Source: Pseudomonas donghuensis (GTDB taxonomy: Bacteria > Pseudomonadota > Gammaproteobacteria > Pseudomonadales > Pseudomonadaceae). Taken from it: 64,000 nt of DNA. Of this stretch, positions 35,194 to 46,379 are shown piece by piece. A program made the translations under genes and the position numbers. Each line of letters starts with the position of its first letter. Position 1 is the stretch's first letter. The notes under the pieces were generated by a model. It searched no databases. It was not told the origin of the DNA and worked only from the letters and a program-made list of their open reading frames with translations. Location: the NCBI RefSeq assembly GCF_000259195.1, contig NZ_JH650757.1, forward strand, positions 242,472-306,471, given 5' to 3'.

Positions 35194-38100
35194 TGCCCGG
35201 CCTCATAGCGTGGAGTTTCAGGGGTGGCGTCCTCTTCGGGCTTCTTGCTACCGAACAGCGACGACACGCTTACAAAGAACAATGGCACCCAGAAGATTGC
35301 CAGTACGGTGGCGGTCAGCATGCCGCCGATAACCCCGGTACCGATGGCGTGCTGGCTGCCCGAGCCTGCGCCACTGGAGATGGCCAACGGCACCACGCCG
35401 AGGATGAACGCCAGCGAGGTCATGATGATTGGCCGCAGACGCATCCGGCAGGCTTCGATGGCCGCATCCATCAGGCTGCGGCCCTGCTCGTGCAGTTCCT
35501 TGGCGAATTCGACGATCAGGATCGCGTTTTTCGCCGCCAGGCCGATGGTGGTCAACAGCCCCACCTGGAAGTACACGTCGTTGGACAACCCGCGCAGGCT
35601 GGTGGCCAGCAGCGCACCGATGATCCCCAGCGGCACCACGAGCATGACCGCGATCGGAATCGACCAGCTTTCATACAGCGCCGCCAGACACAGGAACACC
35701 ATCAGCAGCGACAGGGCGTACAGCGCTGGCGCCTGGGAGCCGGACAGCCGCTCCTCGTACGACAGGCCCGTCCAGGAGTAACCGATACCCGCCGGCAGTT
35801 GCGCGGCCAGGCGCTCGACCTCGAGCATGGCTTCACCGGTACTGTAGCCAGGGGCTGGCGCACCGAGGATTTCCATGGCTTCTACGCCGTTGTAACGCGA
35901 CAGCTTCGGTGCCCCGTAGATCCACTCGCCCTTGGCGAAGGATGAGAACGGCACCATCTCGCCAGCGGCGTTGCGCACGTACCACTTCTGCAGGTCTTCC
36001 GGGCTCATCCGCGCACCGGCTTCACCCTGGATGTAAACCTTCTTGACCCGGCCGCGGTCGATGAAGTCGTTGACGTAGCTGGCACCCAGGGCAATCGACA
36101 GGGTGCTGTTGATGTCGGCGATGGTCACGCCCAGGGCACTGGCGCGCTCGTCGTCGACGGTCAGCTGGTACTGCGGCTCATCGTTCAGGCCGTTCGGGCG
36201 TACTGCCGAAAGGATCTTGCTCTGTGCGGCCATGCCGAGGAACTGGTTGCGCGCTTGCATCAGTTTTTCATGGCCGACACCGGCACGGTCTTGCAGGAAC
36301 ACGTCAAAACCGGTGGCGTTACCCAGCTCCAGTACCGCCGGTGGGGCGAAGGCGAACACCATCGCATCGCGGAAGCTGAAGAAGTGCTGCTGGGCACGGT
36401 TCGCCAGGTTGAACACGTTGTTCTCGGCAGAGCGCTCGCCCCATGGCTTGAGCATGATGAAGGCCATGCCCGAGCTCTGGCCACGACCGGCGAAGTTGAA
36501 GCCGTTGACGGTGAACACCGAGGCAACGGTATCGGCTTCCTTGTCGAGCAGGTAGCTGCGCATTTCGTCGATCACCACCTGGGTGCGCTCGGCACTGGAA
36601 CCGGCCGGGGTCTGCACCTGGGCGAACAGTACGCCCTGGTCTTCTTCAGGCAGGAACGCCGTCGGAATGCGGGTGAACAGCCAGATCATGCCGACCACGA
36701 TCAGCAGGTAGGCCAGCAGGTACGGGGCCTTGTGCCGCAGCATGTTGCCGACGCCGCGCTCGTAGCTACGCACGCTGCGGTCGAAGTTGCGGTTGAACCA
36801 GCCGAAGAAGCCGCGCTTGGCAACGTGGTGCTCGCCCTTGGCAATCGGCTTGAGCATGGTCGCACACAGCGCCGGGGTGAAGATCAGGGCCACCAGTACC
36901 GACAGGGCCATGGCCGAGACGATGGTGATCGAGAACTGTTTGTAGATCACGCCGGTGGAGCCGCCGAAGAAGGCCATGGGCAGCAGTACCGCCGACAGCA
37001 CCAGGGCGATACCGACCAGGGCGCCCTGGATCTGGCCCATGGACTTCTTGGTCGCTTCTTTGGGCGATAGCCCCTCTTCGGCCATCACCCGCTCGACGTT
37101 CTCCACCACGACGATGGCGTCGTCCACCAGCAAGCCGATGGCCAGCACCATGCCGAACATGGTCAGGGTGTTGATGCTGAAGCCCGCCGCGGCAAGGATG
37201 CCGAAGGTACCCAGCAATACCACCGGTACGGTCATGGTGGTGATGATGGTGGCGCGGAAGTTCTGCAGGAACAGGTACATCACCAGGAACACCAGCACGA
37301 TCGCTTCGATCAGGGTGTGGATTACCCCGCTGATCGACTCGGTCACGACCGGAGTGGTGTCATACGGGAACACCGCCTTCATGCCTTCCGGGAAGAACGG
37401 CTCCAGGTCGGTGATGGTCTGGCGCAGGGCCTTGGCGGTATCCAGGGCGTTGGCGCCAGTGGCCAGTTTTACCGCAAGGCCGGAGGCCGGCTTGCCGTTG
37501 AACTGGGCGCTGATCGCGTAGTTCTCACCACCCAGGCCGACCTTGGCGACATCGCCCAGGCGCACCTGGGAGCCGTCACGGTTGACCTTGAGCAGAATCT
37601 TTTCGAACTGCTCGGCGGTTTGCAGGCGGGTCTTGCCGATGATCGTGGCGTTGAGCTGGGTGCCTGGCAGGGCAGGCAGGCCGCCGAGCTGGCCGGAGGA
37701 CACCTGGACGTTCTGCGCGGCCACGGCGGTACGCACGTCGACCGGGGTCAGCTGATACTTGTTCAGCTTGGCCGGGTCGAGCCAGATACGCATGGCGTAC
37801 TGGGCACCGAACACCTGGAAGTCACCGACACCGGCAGTCCGCGAGATCGGGTCCTGCATGTTGGAGACGATGTAGTTGGCCAGGTCATCCTTGGACATGC
37901 TGCCGTCTTCGGATACCAGGCCGATCACCAGCAGGAAGTTCTTCACCGCCTTGGTCACGCGGATACCCTGCTGTTGCACTTCTTGCGGCAGCAGCGGGGT
38001 GGCCAGGTTCAGCTTGTTCTGCACCTGGACCTGCGCAGTGTCTGGGTTGGTGCCCTGCTCGAAGGTCGCGGTAATGGTCATGCTGCCGTCGGAGTTACTT

Positions 38101-38342
38101 TCCGACGACACATAACGCAGGTTGTCGATACCGTTGAGCTGCTGCTCGATCACCTGCACCACGGTGTCCTGCACGGTCTGCGCCGAAGCGCCCGGGTAGG
38201 TCACGGCGATGGCGATGGCCGGTGGCGCGATGCTCGGGTACTGGTTGATCGGCAATTTGAGGATCGACAAGGCGCCGACCAGCATGATCACCAAGGCGAT
38301 CACCCAGGCAAAGATCGGGCGATCGATAAAAAATCTCGACAT
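35190..38342 (-). CDS. ttgB: RND efflux transporter
   Basis: 1050-residue HAE1-family inner-membrane pump (AcrB/MexB/TtgB type) with 12 membrane segments and two large periplasmic loops. The proton-relay aspartate pair is in [18 protein letters not shown] and the conserved TM4/TM10 blocks are present. It exports solvents, antibiotics and plant flavonoids using the proton gradient, together with TtgA and TtgC. It lies 3 nt after ttgA and overlaps ttgC by 4 nt. Confidence 0.97.
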   Translation of the reverse strand: MSRFFIDRPIFAWVIALVIMLVGALSILKLPINQYPSIAPPAIAIAVTYPGASAQTVQDTVVQVIEQQLNGIDNLRYVSSESNSDGSMTITATFEQGTNPDTAQVQVQNKLNLATPLLPQEVQQQGIRVTKAVKNFLLVIGLVSEDGSMSKDDLANYIVSNMQDPISRTAGVGDFQVFGAQYAMRIWLDPAKLNKYQLTPVDVRTAVAAQNVQVSSGQLGGLPALPGTQLNATIIGKTRLQTAEQFEKILLKVNRDGSQVRLGDVAKVGLGGENYAISAQFNGKPASGLAVKLATGANALDTAKALRQTITDLEPFFPEGMKAVFPYDTTPVVTESISGVIHTLIEAIVLVFLVMYLFLQNFRATIITTMTVPVVLLGTFGILAAAGFSINTLTMFGMVLAIGLLVDDAIVVVENVERVMAEEGLSPKEATKKSMGQIQGALVGIALVLSAVLLPMAFFGGSTGVIYKQFSITIVSAMALSVLVALIFTPALCATMLKPIAKGEHHVAKRGFFGWFNRNFDRSVRSYERGVGNMLRHKAPYLLAYLLIVVGMIWLFTRIPTAFLPEEDQGVLFAQVQTPAGSSAERTQVVIDEMRSYLLDKEADTVASVFTVNGFNFAGRGQSSGMAFIMLKPWGERSAENNVFNLANRAQQHFFSFRDAMVFAFAPPAVLELGNATGFDVFLQDRAGVGHEKLMQARNQFLGMAAQSKILSAVRPNGLNDEPQYQLTVDDERASALGVTIADINSTLSIALGASYVNDFIDRGRVKKVYIQGEAGARMSPEDLQKWYVRNAAGEMVPFSSFAKGEWIYGAPKLSRYNGVEAMEILGAPAPGYSTGEAMLEVERLAAQLPAGIGYSWTGLSYEERLSGSQAPALYALSLLMVFLCLAALYESWSIPIAVMLVVPLGIIGALLATSLRGLSNDVYFQVGLLTTIGLAAKNAILIVEFAKELHEQGRSLMDAAIEACRMRLRPIIMTSLAFILGVVPLAISSGAGSGSQHAIGTGVIGGMLTATVLAIFWVPLFFVSVSSLFGSKKPEEDATPETPRYEAGQ

Positions 38343-38345
38343 GGT

Positions 38346-39497
38346 TTATTCCCCTTTGGCCCCTGCAATCGCTGCATTGGCCTGGGTTGGCTGGGCAGGC
38401 TTGACGTTGGTGGCTGCGCTGGCCTTGACCTCGATGCCCGGCTTGACGAACTGCAGGCCTTCGGTGATCAGGCGGTCGCCCGGGTTCAGGCCTTCCTCGA
38501 TCAGCCAGTCGCTACCGACGGTACGGCTGGCCTTGAGCTGGCGCAGCTCGACCTTGTTGTCCTGATTGACGACCAGCGCGGTCGGCTGGCCCTTGAGGTC
38601 GCGGGTCACGCCCTGTTGCGGGGCGAGGATGGCCGCGCTGTTGACCCCGGCAGCCAGGCGCGCATGAACGAACATGCCCGGCAGCAGGTTGTGCTCAGGG
38701 TTGGGGAACACCGCACGCAGGGTCACGGAGCCGGTGGTCTGGTCGACCGAGACTTCGGAGAACTCCAGTCGGCCTTCCTTGCTGTAGGTGCTGCCGTCTT
38801 CCAGGGTCAGGGTGACCTTGGCGGCGTTGTCGCCGACCTTCTGCAGTTGGCCGCTTTCCAGCTCGCGGCGCAGCTTGAGCAGCTCGGCCGAGGACTGGGT
38901 GACGTCGACGTAGATCGGGTCGAGCTGCTGGATCACCGCCATGGCATCGGCCTGGCCGTTGTTGACCAGTGCGCCTTCAGTGACCGAAGAACGGCCAATG
39001 CGCCCGCTCAGCGGCGCCAGCACCTTGGTGTAGCGCAGGTCGATCTGGGCGCTGCGCAGCGAGGCTTCGGCCTGCAAACGTTTGGCTTGCGCGTCGTCGT
39101 ATTCCTGGCGGCTGACAGCCTGTTCGCTGACCAGTTGCTTATAGCGCTCGGACAGCGAGCGGGTCGATTGCAGGTTGGCCTGGGCGCTGGCCAGGGTCGC
39201 CTCGTACACCGACGGGTCGATCTGGTACAGCTGCTGACCTTCCTTGACCTCGGTGCCCTCTTTGAACAGGCGCTTGAGAATGATGCCGTTGACCTGTGGT
39301 CGAACCTCGGCAATGCGGTACGCGGTGGTACGGCCAGGGAGGTCGGACGTCAGGGTATAGGCCTGGGTTTGCAGGGTTACGACGCCGACCTGAGGAGCTT
39401 GCGCCGCGGGCGCCGCCTCTTCCTTTTTACAGCCGCTGAGCAGTGTTGCCAGGGCGACGGCGGAAACCAGAGCGGTAACAGCTGGCTTGAATTGCAT
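38346..39497 (-). CDS. ttgA: Membrane-fusion protein of RND efflux pump
   Basis: 383-residue periplasmic adaptor lipoprotein. Lipobox LLSGC (Cys23); beta-barrel, lipoyl half-motifs (VRPQVNGIILKRLF...; APLSGRIGRSSVTEG) and a coiled-coil hairpin around 105-165. Start MQFKPAV (39497) follows GAGGAT; a 12-codon extension is unsupported. First gene of ttgABC, divergent from ttgR with the operator between them. Homologous to MexA and ArpA; the symbol follows the TtgR operator match. Confidence 0.96.
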   Translation of the reverse strand: MQFKPAVTALVSAVALATLLSGCKKEEAAPAAQAPQVGVVTLQTQAYTLTSDLPGRTTAYRIAEVRPQVNGIILKRLFKEGTEVKEGQQLYQIDPSVYEATLASAQANLQSTRSLSERYKQLVSEQAVSRQEYDDAQAKRLQAEASLRSAQIDLRYTKVLAPLSGRIGRSSVTEGALVNNGQADAMAVIQQLDPIYVDVTQSSAELLKLRRELESGQLQKVGDNAAKVTLTLEDGSTYSKEGRLEFSEVSVDQTTGSVTLRAVFPNPEHNLLPGMFVHARLAAGVNSAAILAPQQGVTRDLKGQPTALVVNQDNKVELRQLKASRTVGSDWLIEEGLNPGDRLITEGLQFVKPGIEVKASAATNVKPAQPTQANAAIAGAKGE

Positions 39498-39591
39498 GAA
39501 GATCCTCGGGTCGCAAGAGCTGAAGACGCTCAAGAATAATGGAAAGGGTGCGCTATAAAAAATGCTGTCGGGTGGATTAATAGCTTGCTAA

Positions 39592-39626
39592 GGAATATAC
39601 TTACATTCATGGTTGTTTGTAAATAC
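39592..39626. promoter_or_regulatory. TtgR operator (ttgA-ttgR intergenic region)
   Basis: TTACATTCATGGTTGTTTGT then AA (39601-39622) with flanking GGAATATAC is, on the opposite strand, the published DOT-T1E operator word TATTTACAAACAACCATGAA continued by TGTAAGTATATTCC. It lies between the divergent ttgA and ttgR and overlaps both promoters, so TtgR represses both transcripts until it binds an effector. Confidence 0.9.
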
Positions 39627-39756
39627 CTCGCAGGCGACACATTCAGCCGATGCGAGCCCCCAAATTAATACAGCCGGTAACAGCCTGCAGAGGCTGACCC
39701 GGCCCGACTCCCAGGCACCCAGCGTGCGTGCCTGGGCCTGATGAGGTTGTACTGCC

Positions 39757-40389
39757 ATGGTCCGTCGAACCAAAGAAGAAGCCCAGGAAACCCGCGCCCA
39801 GATTCTCGAGGCGGCGGAAAAGGCCTTCTATAAGCGCGGGGTAGCGCGTACCACCCTGGCCGATATTGCCAAAGAGGCCGGGGTGACCCGCGGCGCCATC
39901 TACTGGCACTTCAACGACAAGGCCGAACTGGTGCAGGCCATGCTCGACAGCCTGCACGAGCCGCTGGACGCCCTGGCCCGGGCCAGTGAAAGCGAGGATG
40001 AAGTCGACCCGCTCGGCTGCATGCGCAAGCTGCTGGTACGGTTGATGCACCAGATGGTGCTCGATCCGAAGACCCGGCGAATCAATGAAATTCTGCATCA
40101 CAAATGCGAGTTCACCGATGATAGGTGCGAGATCCGCCAGCAACGGCAGGCCTCGACGATCGATTGTCATGCCCATATCGCGTTGTCGCTGGGCAATGCA
40201 GTCAAGCGCGGGCAACTGCCCGCCGACGTGGACCCGGAACGCGCGGCACTGGCCATCTATGCCTATATAGACGGGCTGATTCGCCGCTGGCTACTGCTGC
40301 CCGGCAGCTTTGACCTGCTGAACCAGGCCGAGCTGTGGATCGATACCGGGCTGGATATGCTGCGCTTGAGCCCTGCCTTGCGCAAATGA
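39757..40389 (+). CDS. ttgR: Efflux pump repressor TtgR (TetR family)
   Basis: 210 residues, the same length as characterised TtgR. N-terminal TetR HTH ([28 protein letters not shown]) and a helical ligand-binding C-terminal domain (from about 60) for flavonoids, chloramphenicol and other aromatics. Divergent from ttgABC with an essentially intact TtgR operator between. Start [10 protein letters not shown]. Confidence 0.97.
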   Translation: MVRRTKEEAQETRAQILEAAEKAFYKRGVARTTLADIAKEAGVTRGAIYWHFNDKAELVQAMLDSLHEPLDALARASESEDEVDPLGCMRKLLVRLMHQMVLDPKTRRINEILHHKCEFTDDRCEIRQQRQASTIDCHAHIALSLGNAVKRGQLPADVDPERAALAIYAYIDGLIRRWLLLPGSFDLLNQAELWIDTGLDMLRLSPALRK

Positions 40390-40439
40390 CACTTTGTGAA
40401 GCTTTGTGATCATTTGTTTCTACGCCAGTTATAAGCGTC

Positions 40440-41897
40440 TTACTGACGGCCGCGCAATTGTCTGTCAGGCAAAGCCAGCGCCGCCGTCAGCCCCAGCAAT
40501 GAAACCGTCGCACTGCCCAGCAACAGGTTGCGAAAGGTCAGCAACAACTCGGCCTGCATCGCCGCGGTCGGTTCACCGGCCTGCAGGCTGCCGAGCAGGG
40601 CATCGCCGGCCAGGCTCAAGCCGCCCTGGGCGAGCATCGCCAGCAGCAGGGTGGACATGATGGCCACGCCCATGGCCCCGCCGAGCGAGCGGAACAGGTT
40701 GGTGGTGCTGGTGGCCACGCCGATATCCCGTGGTTCCACCGCACTCTGGGTCGCTACCAGCGAAGTGGGGAACTGCAGGCCCGAGGCAATCCCGGTCAAG
40801 ACCATGAACATGCCACTGAACCAGGCCGCTTGCGGCGGGCTGAAGGCCATACCGACGATGGCAAACGGCATCAGCAGCGCACCGCCGAGAATCTGTGGCT
40901 TATAGCGCCCGGTGAGGGAGGTCAGGCGGCCACCGCAATACGCACCGATCGGCAGGCCGATGGCCAGCGGCAGCAAATGCAAGGCAGCGCTGTCGGCACC
41001 GGCGCCGGTGATGCTCTGATAGCGCAGCGGCATCAGCATGGTCAGGGAAATGGCCTGGAAGCTGGCGAAGAAGATCGTGCACCAGCATAGGGTGGCGGTG
41101 CGATTGGCGAACAATTTCAGCGGCAGCAGCGGCTCGGCGACGCGCTGTTCATGAAGCACGAACAGCAGCAAGCCGATCAGTGCACAACCGAGCAGGCTGG
41201 CAACTTGCGCAGAGTCCCAGGGTTGCCCCTGGCCGATCAGGGTGATGCCCAGCAGCAGGCTGCCCAGGCCAAGAATCAGCAGCGCGGCGCCGAGGTAATC
41301 GACCTGCGCCTTGTGCGTTGGTACCAGCAGGCTGCGCAGGGCGCGGCGGGTCACCCACCAGGCGGTCAGGCCCAGGGGCAGGTTGAGCCAGAACACCCAG
41401 CGCCATGACAGGTATTCGGTGAGCATTCCGCCGAGCACCGGCCCGGCGACACTGGCCAGGGCATACATGCTGCTGAAGTAGCCCTGATAGCGACCGCGTT
41501 CGCGCGGCGGCACGAAGTCGCCGATGATCGCCTGGCTGACCGAGACCATGCCACCGGCGCCGATACCCTGCAGTACCCGCGCCAGCACCAGTTGCTCCAT
41601 GTTCTGTGCCAGTGCGCAGAAGATCGAAGCCAGGGTGAACAGCGCGGTACCGGTGAGGATCATCCGCCGCCGGCCATACAGGTCGCCGAGCTTGCCGTAG
41701 ATCGGCACGGCCACGGTCATGGCCACCATGTAACCGGAAATCACCCAGGCCAGCAGGCCGACATCGTTGAACTGCGCCGAAATCGCCGGCATCGACACGG
41801 CGACGATGGTCTGGTCCAGCGCGCCAAGAAAGATCGCCAGCATCAGTGCGACGAGCACGCTGCGCAGCACCGGTTGCGGAGTGTTCAGTTGAGTCAC
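40440..41897 (-). CDS. DHA2-family drug exporter (EmrB/QacA type)
   Basis: 485-residue MFS exporter with about 14 membrane segments. The DHA motifs are visible: LDQTIVAVSMPAI in TM1, GKLGDLYGRRRM in the first loop and GPVLGGMLTEYLSWRWVFW (motif C region with the following WRW) in TM5. It would expel amphipathic drugs by proton antiport. It is convergent with ttgR and just downstream of pobA on the same strand (77 nt). Confidence 0.9.
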   Translation of the reverse strand: MTQLNTPQPVLRSVLVALMLAIFLGALDQTIVAVSMPAISAQFNDVGLLAWVISGYMVAMTVAVPIYGKLGDLYGRRRMILTGTALFTLASIFCALAQNMEQLVLARVLQGIGAGGMVSVSQAIIGDFVPPRERGRYQGYFSSMYALASVAGPVLGGMLTEYLSWRWVFWLNLPLGLTAWWVTRRALRSLLVPTHKAQVDYLGAALLILGLGSLLLGITLIGQGQPWDSAQVASLLGCALIGLLLFVLHEQRVAEPLLPLKLFANRTATLCWCTIFFASFQAISLTMLMPLRYQSITGAGADSAALHLLPLAIGLPIGAYCGGRLTSLTGRYKPQILGGALLMPFAIVGMAFSPPQAAWFSGMFMVLTGIASGLQFPTSLVATQSAVEPRDIGVATSTTNLFRSLGGAMGVAIMSTLLLAMLAQGGLSLAGDALLGSLQAGEPTAAMQAELLLTFRNLLLGSATVSLLGLTAALALPDRQLRGRQ

Positions 41898-41974
41898 GGG
41901 CCAGCTCTGAGGCAGGTGAAGCCCGCAGCCGGTAGCGGCGGGCGCAAGTGCTGACCAGTCTACTCGATAGCTTG

Positions 41975-43189
<1,215 letters not shown>

Positions 43190-43298
43190 TCAGGGCAAGG
43201 CCAAAAGCAGCTTATGATTGTTGTGCTTGCATTTTTCGCTTTGAAATGCGAGCGAAGAAGGGATAAAAACGGCATGAAGCAGGACTTTTCACCAATCA

Positions 43299-43313
43299 GT
43301 GCGATTATCGGGC
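43299..43313 (-). promoter_or_regulatory. PcaR-like box between pobA and pobR
   Basis: On the minus strand GCCCGATAATCGCAC; the last 12 bases equal those of the published PcaR box GTTCGATAATCGCAC. It ends 24 nt before the pobR start and 131 nt before pobA. No partner core is seen at 19 bp. Confidence 0.6.
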
Positions 43314-43336
43314 ATTGCCCTGGAGCGAGTTGATCA

Positions 43337-44215
43337 ATGAGCAAGGCATCGATCCCGGTGTTCAAGCTGTACGGCGAGCAGTTGCAGTGGCCGACCCCGG
43401 ACCTGCTGCACTGCGAGTCGATTCCGGCGCGCAGCCGATTGCATGATTGGGAAATCGAACCGCATCGGCATGCCGATCTGTGCCAGTTGCTGTTTCTCTA
43501 TGAGGGGCAGGCCGAGATCGAAGTGGAAGGCCAGGTGCGGCGCCTGGAGCAGGCGGCGATCCAGGTGGTGCCGGCCCTGTGCGTGCATGGTTTTCGCTTT
43601 TCCAGCGACGTCGATGGTTACGTGGTCACCCTGGCGGCGCCCCTGGTGAGCCTGTTGCACACCCAACTGGCCGGAGCGCCAGCGGCCCTGGCCCAGGCCG
43701 GCACCTACCTGGCAGGCGCCGACCGCACCTACCTGTACAGCCTGTTCAGTGCCTTGCAGCAGGAGTACCAGCAGGACCAACCCGGGCGCGACTTGCAACT
43801 GCGCTCATTGATCAACCTGCTGGTGGTGTGGATCAGCCGTCAATGCTTGCAGCGCCATGGCCAGGGGCTGGCGGTGGCCCGCGGGCGTGAATATCTGCAA
43901 CGCTTCAATAAACTGGTCGAGCAGCAGTTTCGTCTGCAGCCAAGCGTCGAGGCGCTGGCCCATGAGGTGGGGATTTCGGTGGCGCACCTGAACAGTATCT
44001 GTCGTGAGCTGGCCGGGCAGTCGGCCTTGCAGATCATCCATCAACGCTTGCTACTCGAGGCCAAGCGCGAACTGATTTACACCAGCCTGAGCATCAAGCA
44101 ACTGGCCGACAGCCTGGGTTTTGTTGACCCTGCCTATTTTTCGCGGTTCTTCCGCCGCCTGACGGGCAAGGCCCCCAGTGACTTTCGTCACCAGGCCCCA
44201 GGCCAACCTACTTGA
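43337..44215 (+). CDS. pobR: AraC-family regulator of pobA (PobR/PobC)
   Basis: 292 residues: an N-terminal cupin-like sensor (SRLHDWEIEPHRHADLCQLLFLYEG) and a C-terminal AraC double HTH (VEALAHEVGISVAHLNSICRE; LSIKQLADSLGFVDPAYFSRFFRR). Divergent from pobA; in pseudomonads the 4-hydroxybenzoate-responsive activator of pobA is AraC-type (named PobR or PobC), unlike the IclR-type PobR of Acinetobacter. Its final 8 nt overlap the convergent small gene. Confidence 0.88.
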   Translation: MSKASIPVFKLYGEQLQWPTPDLLHCESIPARSRLHDWEIEPHRHADLCQLLFLYEGQAEIEVEGQVRRLEQAAIQVVPALCVHGFRFSSDVDGYVVTLAAPLVSLLHTQLAGAPAALAQAGTYLAGADRTYLYSLFSALQQEYQQDQPGRDLQLRSLINLLVVWISRQCLQRHGQGLAVARGREYLQRFNKLVEQQFRLQPSVEALAHEVGISVAHLNSICRELAGQSALQIIHQRLLLEAKRELIYTSLSIKQLADSLGFVDPAYFSRFFRRLTGKAPSDFRHQAPGQPT

Positions 44216-44381
44216 GTGCGCTCAGCGTCGCGGTGTGCGGCACGCAGTGAGCCAGGCTGCAACTGGCGGCGGAGTAGGGTTGGTTGCGGATCTGTTCGAC
44301 CCGGTAGGCTGCGGCGGCATACAGCCCGACCACAGCGGCCATGGCACAGATAACGGCGCATTTTCTGGATTTGATGCCCAT
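44208..44381 (-). CDS. Small membrane-anchored protein of unknown function
   Basis: 57 residues. One hydrophobic helix (CAVICAMAAVVGLYAAAAY) then a short Ser/Cys-containing tail with a CSLAHC pair that could form a disulfide if exported. The start at 44381 follows an excellent AGGAGGTG at 6-nt spacing. No family recognised. It lies between the convergent pobR and the downstream-reading LysR gene on its own strand. Confidence 0.6.
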   Translation of the reverse strand: MGIKSRKCAVICAMAAVVGLYAAAAYRVEQIRNQPYSAASCSLAHCVPHTATLSALK

Positions 44382-44453
44382 GCTGCTCACCTCCTGCAAA
44401 CCACCTACAGGTGCTACTCAAAGCATAGGTCAGCTGGGCCAGGTATGCCCGGC

Positions 44454-45362
44454 CTAGAGCAGGTCCCGATCCCAGATCGGTTCGGCGGTAAAGCGCTCGG
44501 CGAGAAAGTCGAGCATGCTGCGCAGGGTCGCCGGCATGTGTTTGCGTGAGGTGTACACGGCGTTGAGGTTCAGCTCCCGTGGCTTGGCCTGGGGTAACAG
44601 GCGAATCAGCTCACCACTGCGTAGGGCGTCGGCGGCCTGATAAGTCGGCAGCATCGCCACACCGGCGCCGGCCAAGGCCGCCCGTTGCAGGGTCATGGCT
44701 TCGTTGGCGCTGATGTTGCCCTGCACCGGCACCGACACCACCTCGCCCTCGACGTCGAAATGCCAGAGGCTGCGGCCGAAGTAGGAGTGGGTCAGGCAGT
44801 TGTGCTGGCTGAGCTCCTGCACGTGCTGCGGCGCCGGGTGCTGGCGCAGGTAGGCAGGGGATGCGCAGATCACCGAGCGGCATACGGTCAGGCGCCGGGC
44901 AATCAGGTTGGGGTCCAGGTCGTTGCTGGTGCGGATGGCCAGGTCGATGCGCTCATCCACCAGGTTCACCGTGCGGTCGAGCATCTGCAGGTCGATTTTT
45001 ACCCCGGGGTAGCGTTTGACGTAGTCGGCCACCGCGTCCATCAGCTGCGCCTGGCCGAACGAAGTGCTGACGCTGATGCGCAACTCGCCGCGCGGGGCAT
45101 CGTTCGGGGTGCCGACGGCCGCTTGCAGGTCGCCGGCAAGCTCGAGCATCTGCCGGCAGCGTGGCAGGGTTTCCTGGCCGGCGGCGGTCAGGCTCAGGCG
45201 GCGCGTGGTGCGCTGCATCAGGCGTGCGCCAACCCAGTCCTCAAGCTCGGCCAGATAGCGCGAAACGACCGGGCGGGAAAGTTCCAGGTGGTCGGCGGCG
45301 GCCGATTGGCTACCCAGGTCGACCACGCTGACGAAGACTCGCATTGCTGTCAGACGATCCAT
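44454..45362 (-). CDS. LysR-family regulator
   Basis: 302 residues with an N-terminal HTH (MDRLTAMRVFVSVVDLGSQSAAADHLELSRPVVSRYL) of the DNA-binding type seen in the AaeR/CrgA-like subgroup, and the periplasmic-binding-like effector domain. Start at MDRL (45362), where a GAAAGCG lies upstream; ATG three codons earlier is possible. It is divergent from the MBL-fold and NAD(P)-binding genes, its likely targets. Confidence 0.88.
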   Translation of the reverse strand: MDRLTAMRVFVSVVDLGSQSAAADHLELSRPVVSRYLAELEDWVGARLMQRTTRRLSLTAAGQETLPRCRQMLELAGDLQAAVGTPNDAPRGELRISVSTSFGQAQLMDAVADYVKRYPGVKIDLQMLDRTVNLVDERIDLAIRTSNDLDPNLIARRLTVCRSVICASPAYLRQHPAPQHVQELSQHNCLTHSYFGRSLWHFDVEGEVVSVPVQGNISANEAMTLQRAALAGAGVAMLPTYQAADALRSGELIRLLPQAKPRELNLNAVYTSRKHMPATLRSMLDFLAERFTAEPIWDRDLL

Positions 45363-45467
45363 GATTTGCACGCTTTCAGAAACAAACTAATCCTAAGCAT
45401 CGCATTTTTTGTGACGGATCGTGCAACTAAGCTGTTGTTCATCGCCCACTTCACAGGAATCGCCTTG

Positions 45468-46349
45468 ATGCCTCGTTCGTTCTCCCTGCGTCGCCTGCTG
45501 CTGGCTTTCGCCACCCTTGGGGCCATGGCCCAGGCTTCGGCCGCCGAACCGCTGAACCTGGATGTCTACAACCCGGGTACCAACGCCCTGTTCCCGGTCA
45601 GCTCAGTGATTGTCAGCGGCAAGCATGACGCCATCCTGGTCGATGCCCAGTTCGGCAAGGCGCAGGCTGAGCAGTTGCTGGCCAAACTGCAATCGAGCGG
45701 CAAGCAATTGACCACCATCTACATCAGCCACGGTGACCCGGACTACTACTTCGGCCTGCAGACCCTGACCGATGCTTATCCCAAGGCCAAGGTCGTGGCC
45801 TCGGCGGCAACCGTTGCCCATATCAAGCAGACCATGGACGGCAAGCTGGCCTATTGGGGCCCGCAGATGGGCGCCGATAAACCGGCGAAGCTGGTCGTGC
45901 CGCAGGTGTTGCAAGGCAATGAACTGAAGCTCGAAGGCCAGCGCCTGCAAGTGGTCGGCCTCGACGGCCCGCAGCCGGACCGCAGTTTTGTCTGGATTCC
46001 ATCGATCAAGGCGGTGGTCGGTGGTGTGGTGGTCGCCGAGAACCTGCACGTGTGGATGGCCGACACGCAGTCGGCGCAATCGCACCAGGACTGGCTGGCG
46101 ACCCTCACGCGGATCGAGCAGCTCAAGCCCGACACCGTGATCCCTGGCCATTACCTGGGCCAGAGCAGCCGTTCGCTCAAGGCGGTGCAGTTCACCGCAG
46201 ACTATATCCGCGCCTTCGACGAAGAAACCGCCAAGGCGGGCAATGCCGCCGATCTGATCGCGGCAATGAAAAAACGTTACCCGGACCTGGGTGAAGAGAG
46301 CTCGCTGGAGCTCAGCGCCAAGGTCGCCAAGGGCGAGATGAAGTGGTAA
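45468..46349 (+). CDS. Exported MBL-fold protein with altered metal motif
   Basis: 293 residues. Signal peptide ends near ASA25; the mature protein has the metallo-beta-lactamase fold pattern (SSVIVSGKHDAILVDAQFGK, TTIYISHGDPDYYFG, VIPGHYLGQS). The usual HxHxDH is HGDPDY (His88, Asp90, Asp92, Tyr93), so two of four histidine positions are replaced; it may bind one metal or none, or belong to the Vmh-type subgroup. Start at MPRSFSLRR follows CAGGAA. Longer in-frame extensions cross the divergent LysR gene and are not real. Followed after 30 nt by an NAD(P)-binding protein gene. Confidence 0.8.
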   Translation: MPRSFSLRRLLLAFATLGAMAQASAAEPLNLDVYNPGTNALFPVSSVIVSGKHDAILVDAQFGKAQAEQLLAKLQSSGKQLTTIYISHGDPDYYFGLQTLTDAYPKAKVVASAATVAHIKQTMDGKLAYWGPQMGADKPAKLVVPQVLQGNELKLEGQRLQVVGLDGPQPDRSFVWIPSIKAVVGGVVVAENLHVWMADTQSAQSHQDWLATLTRIEQLKPDTVIPGHYLGQSSRSLKAVQFTADYIRAFDEETAKAGNAADLIAAMKKRYPDLGEESSLELSAKVAKGEMKW

Positions 46350-46379
46350 GCGTCATTCAATCCTGACTGGAGATTTCCC

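Noticed and set aside
44685-45467. N-terminal extension of the MBL-fold gene to 554 codons
   Set aside because: The extension is antisense to the divergent LysR gene; the start at 45468 has a ribosome site and begins a signal peptide.
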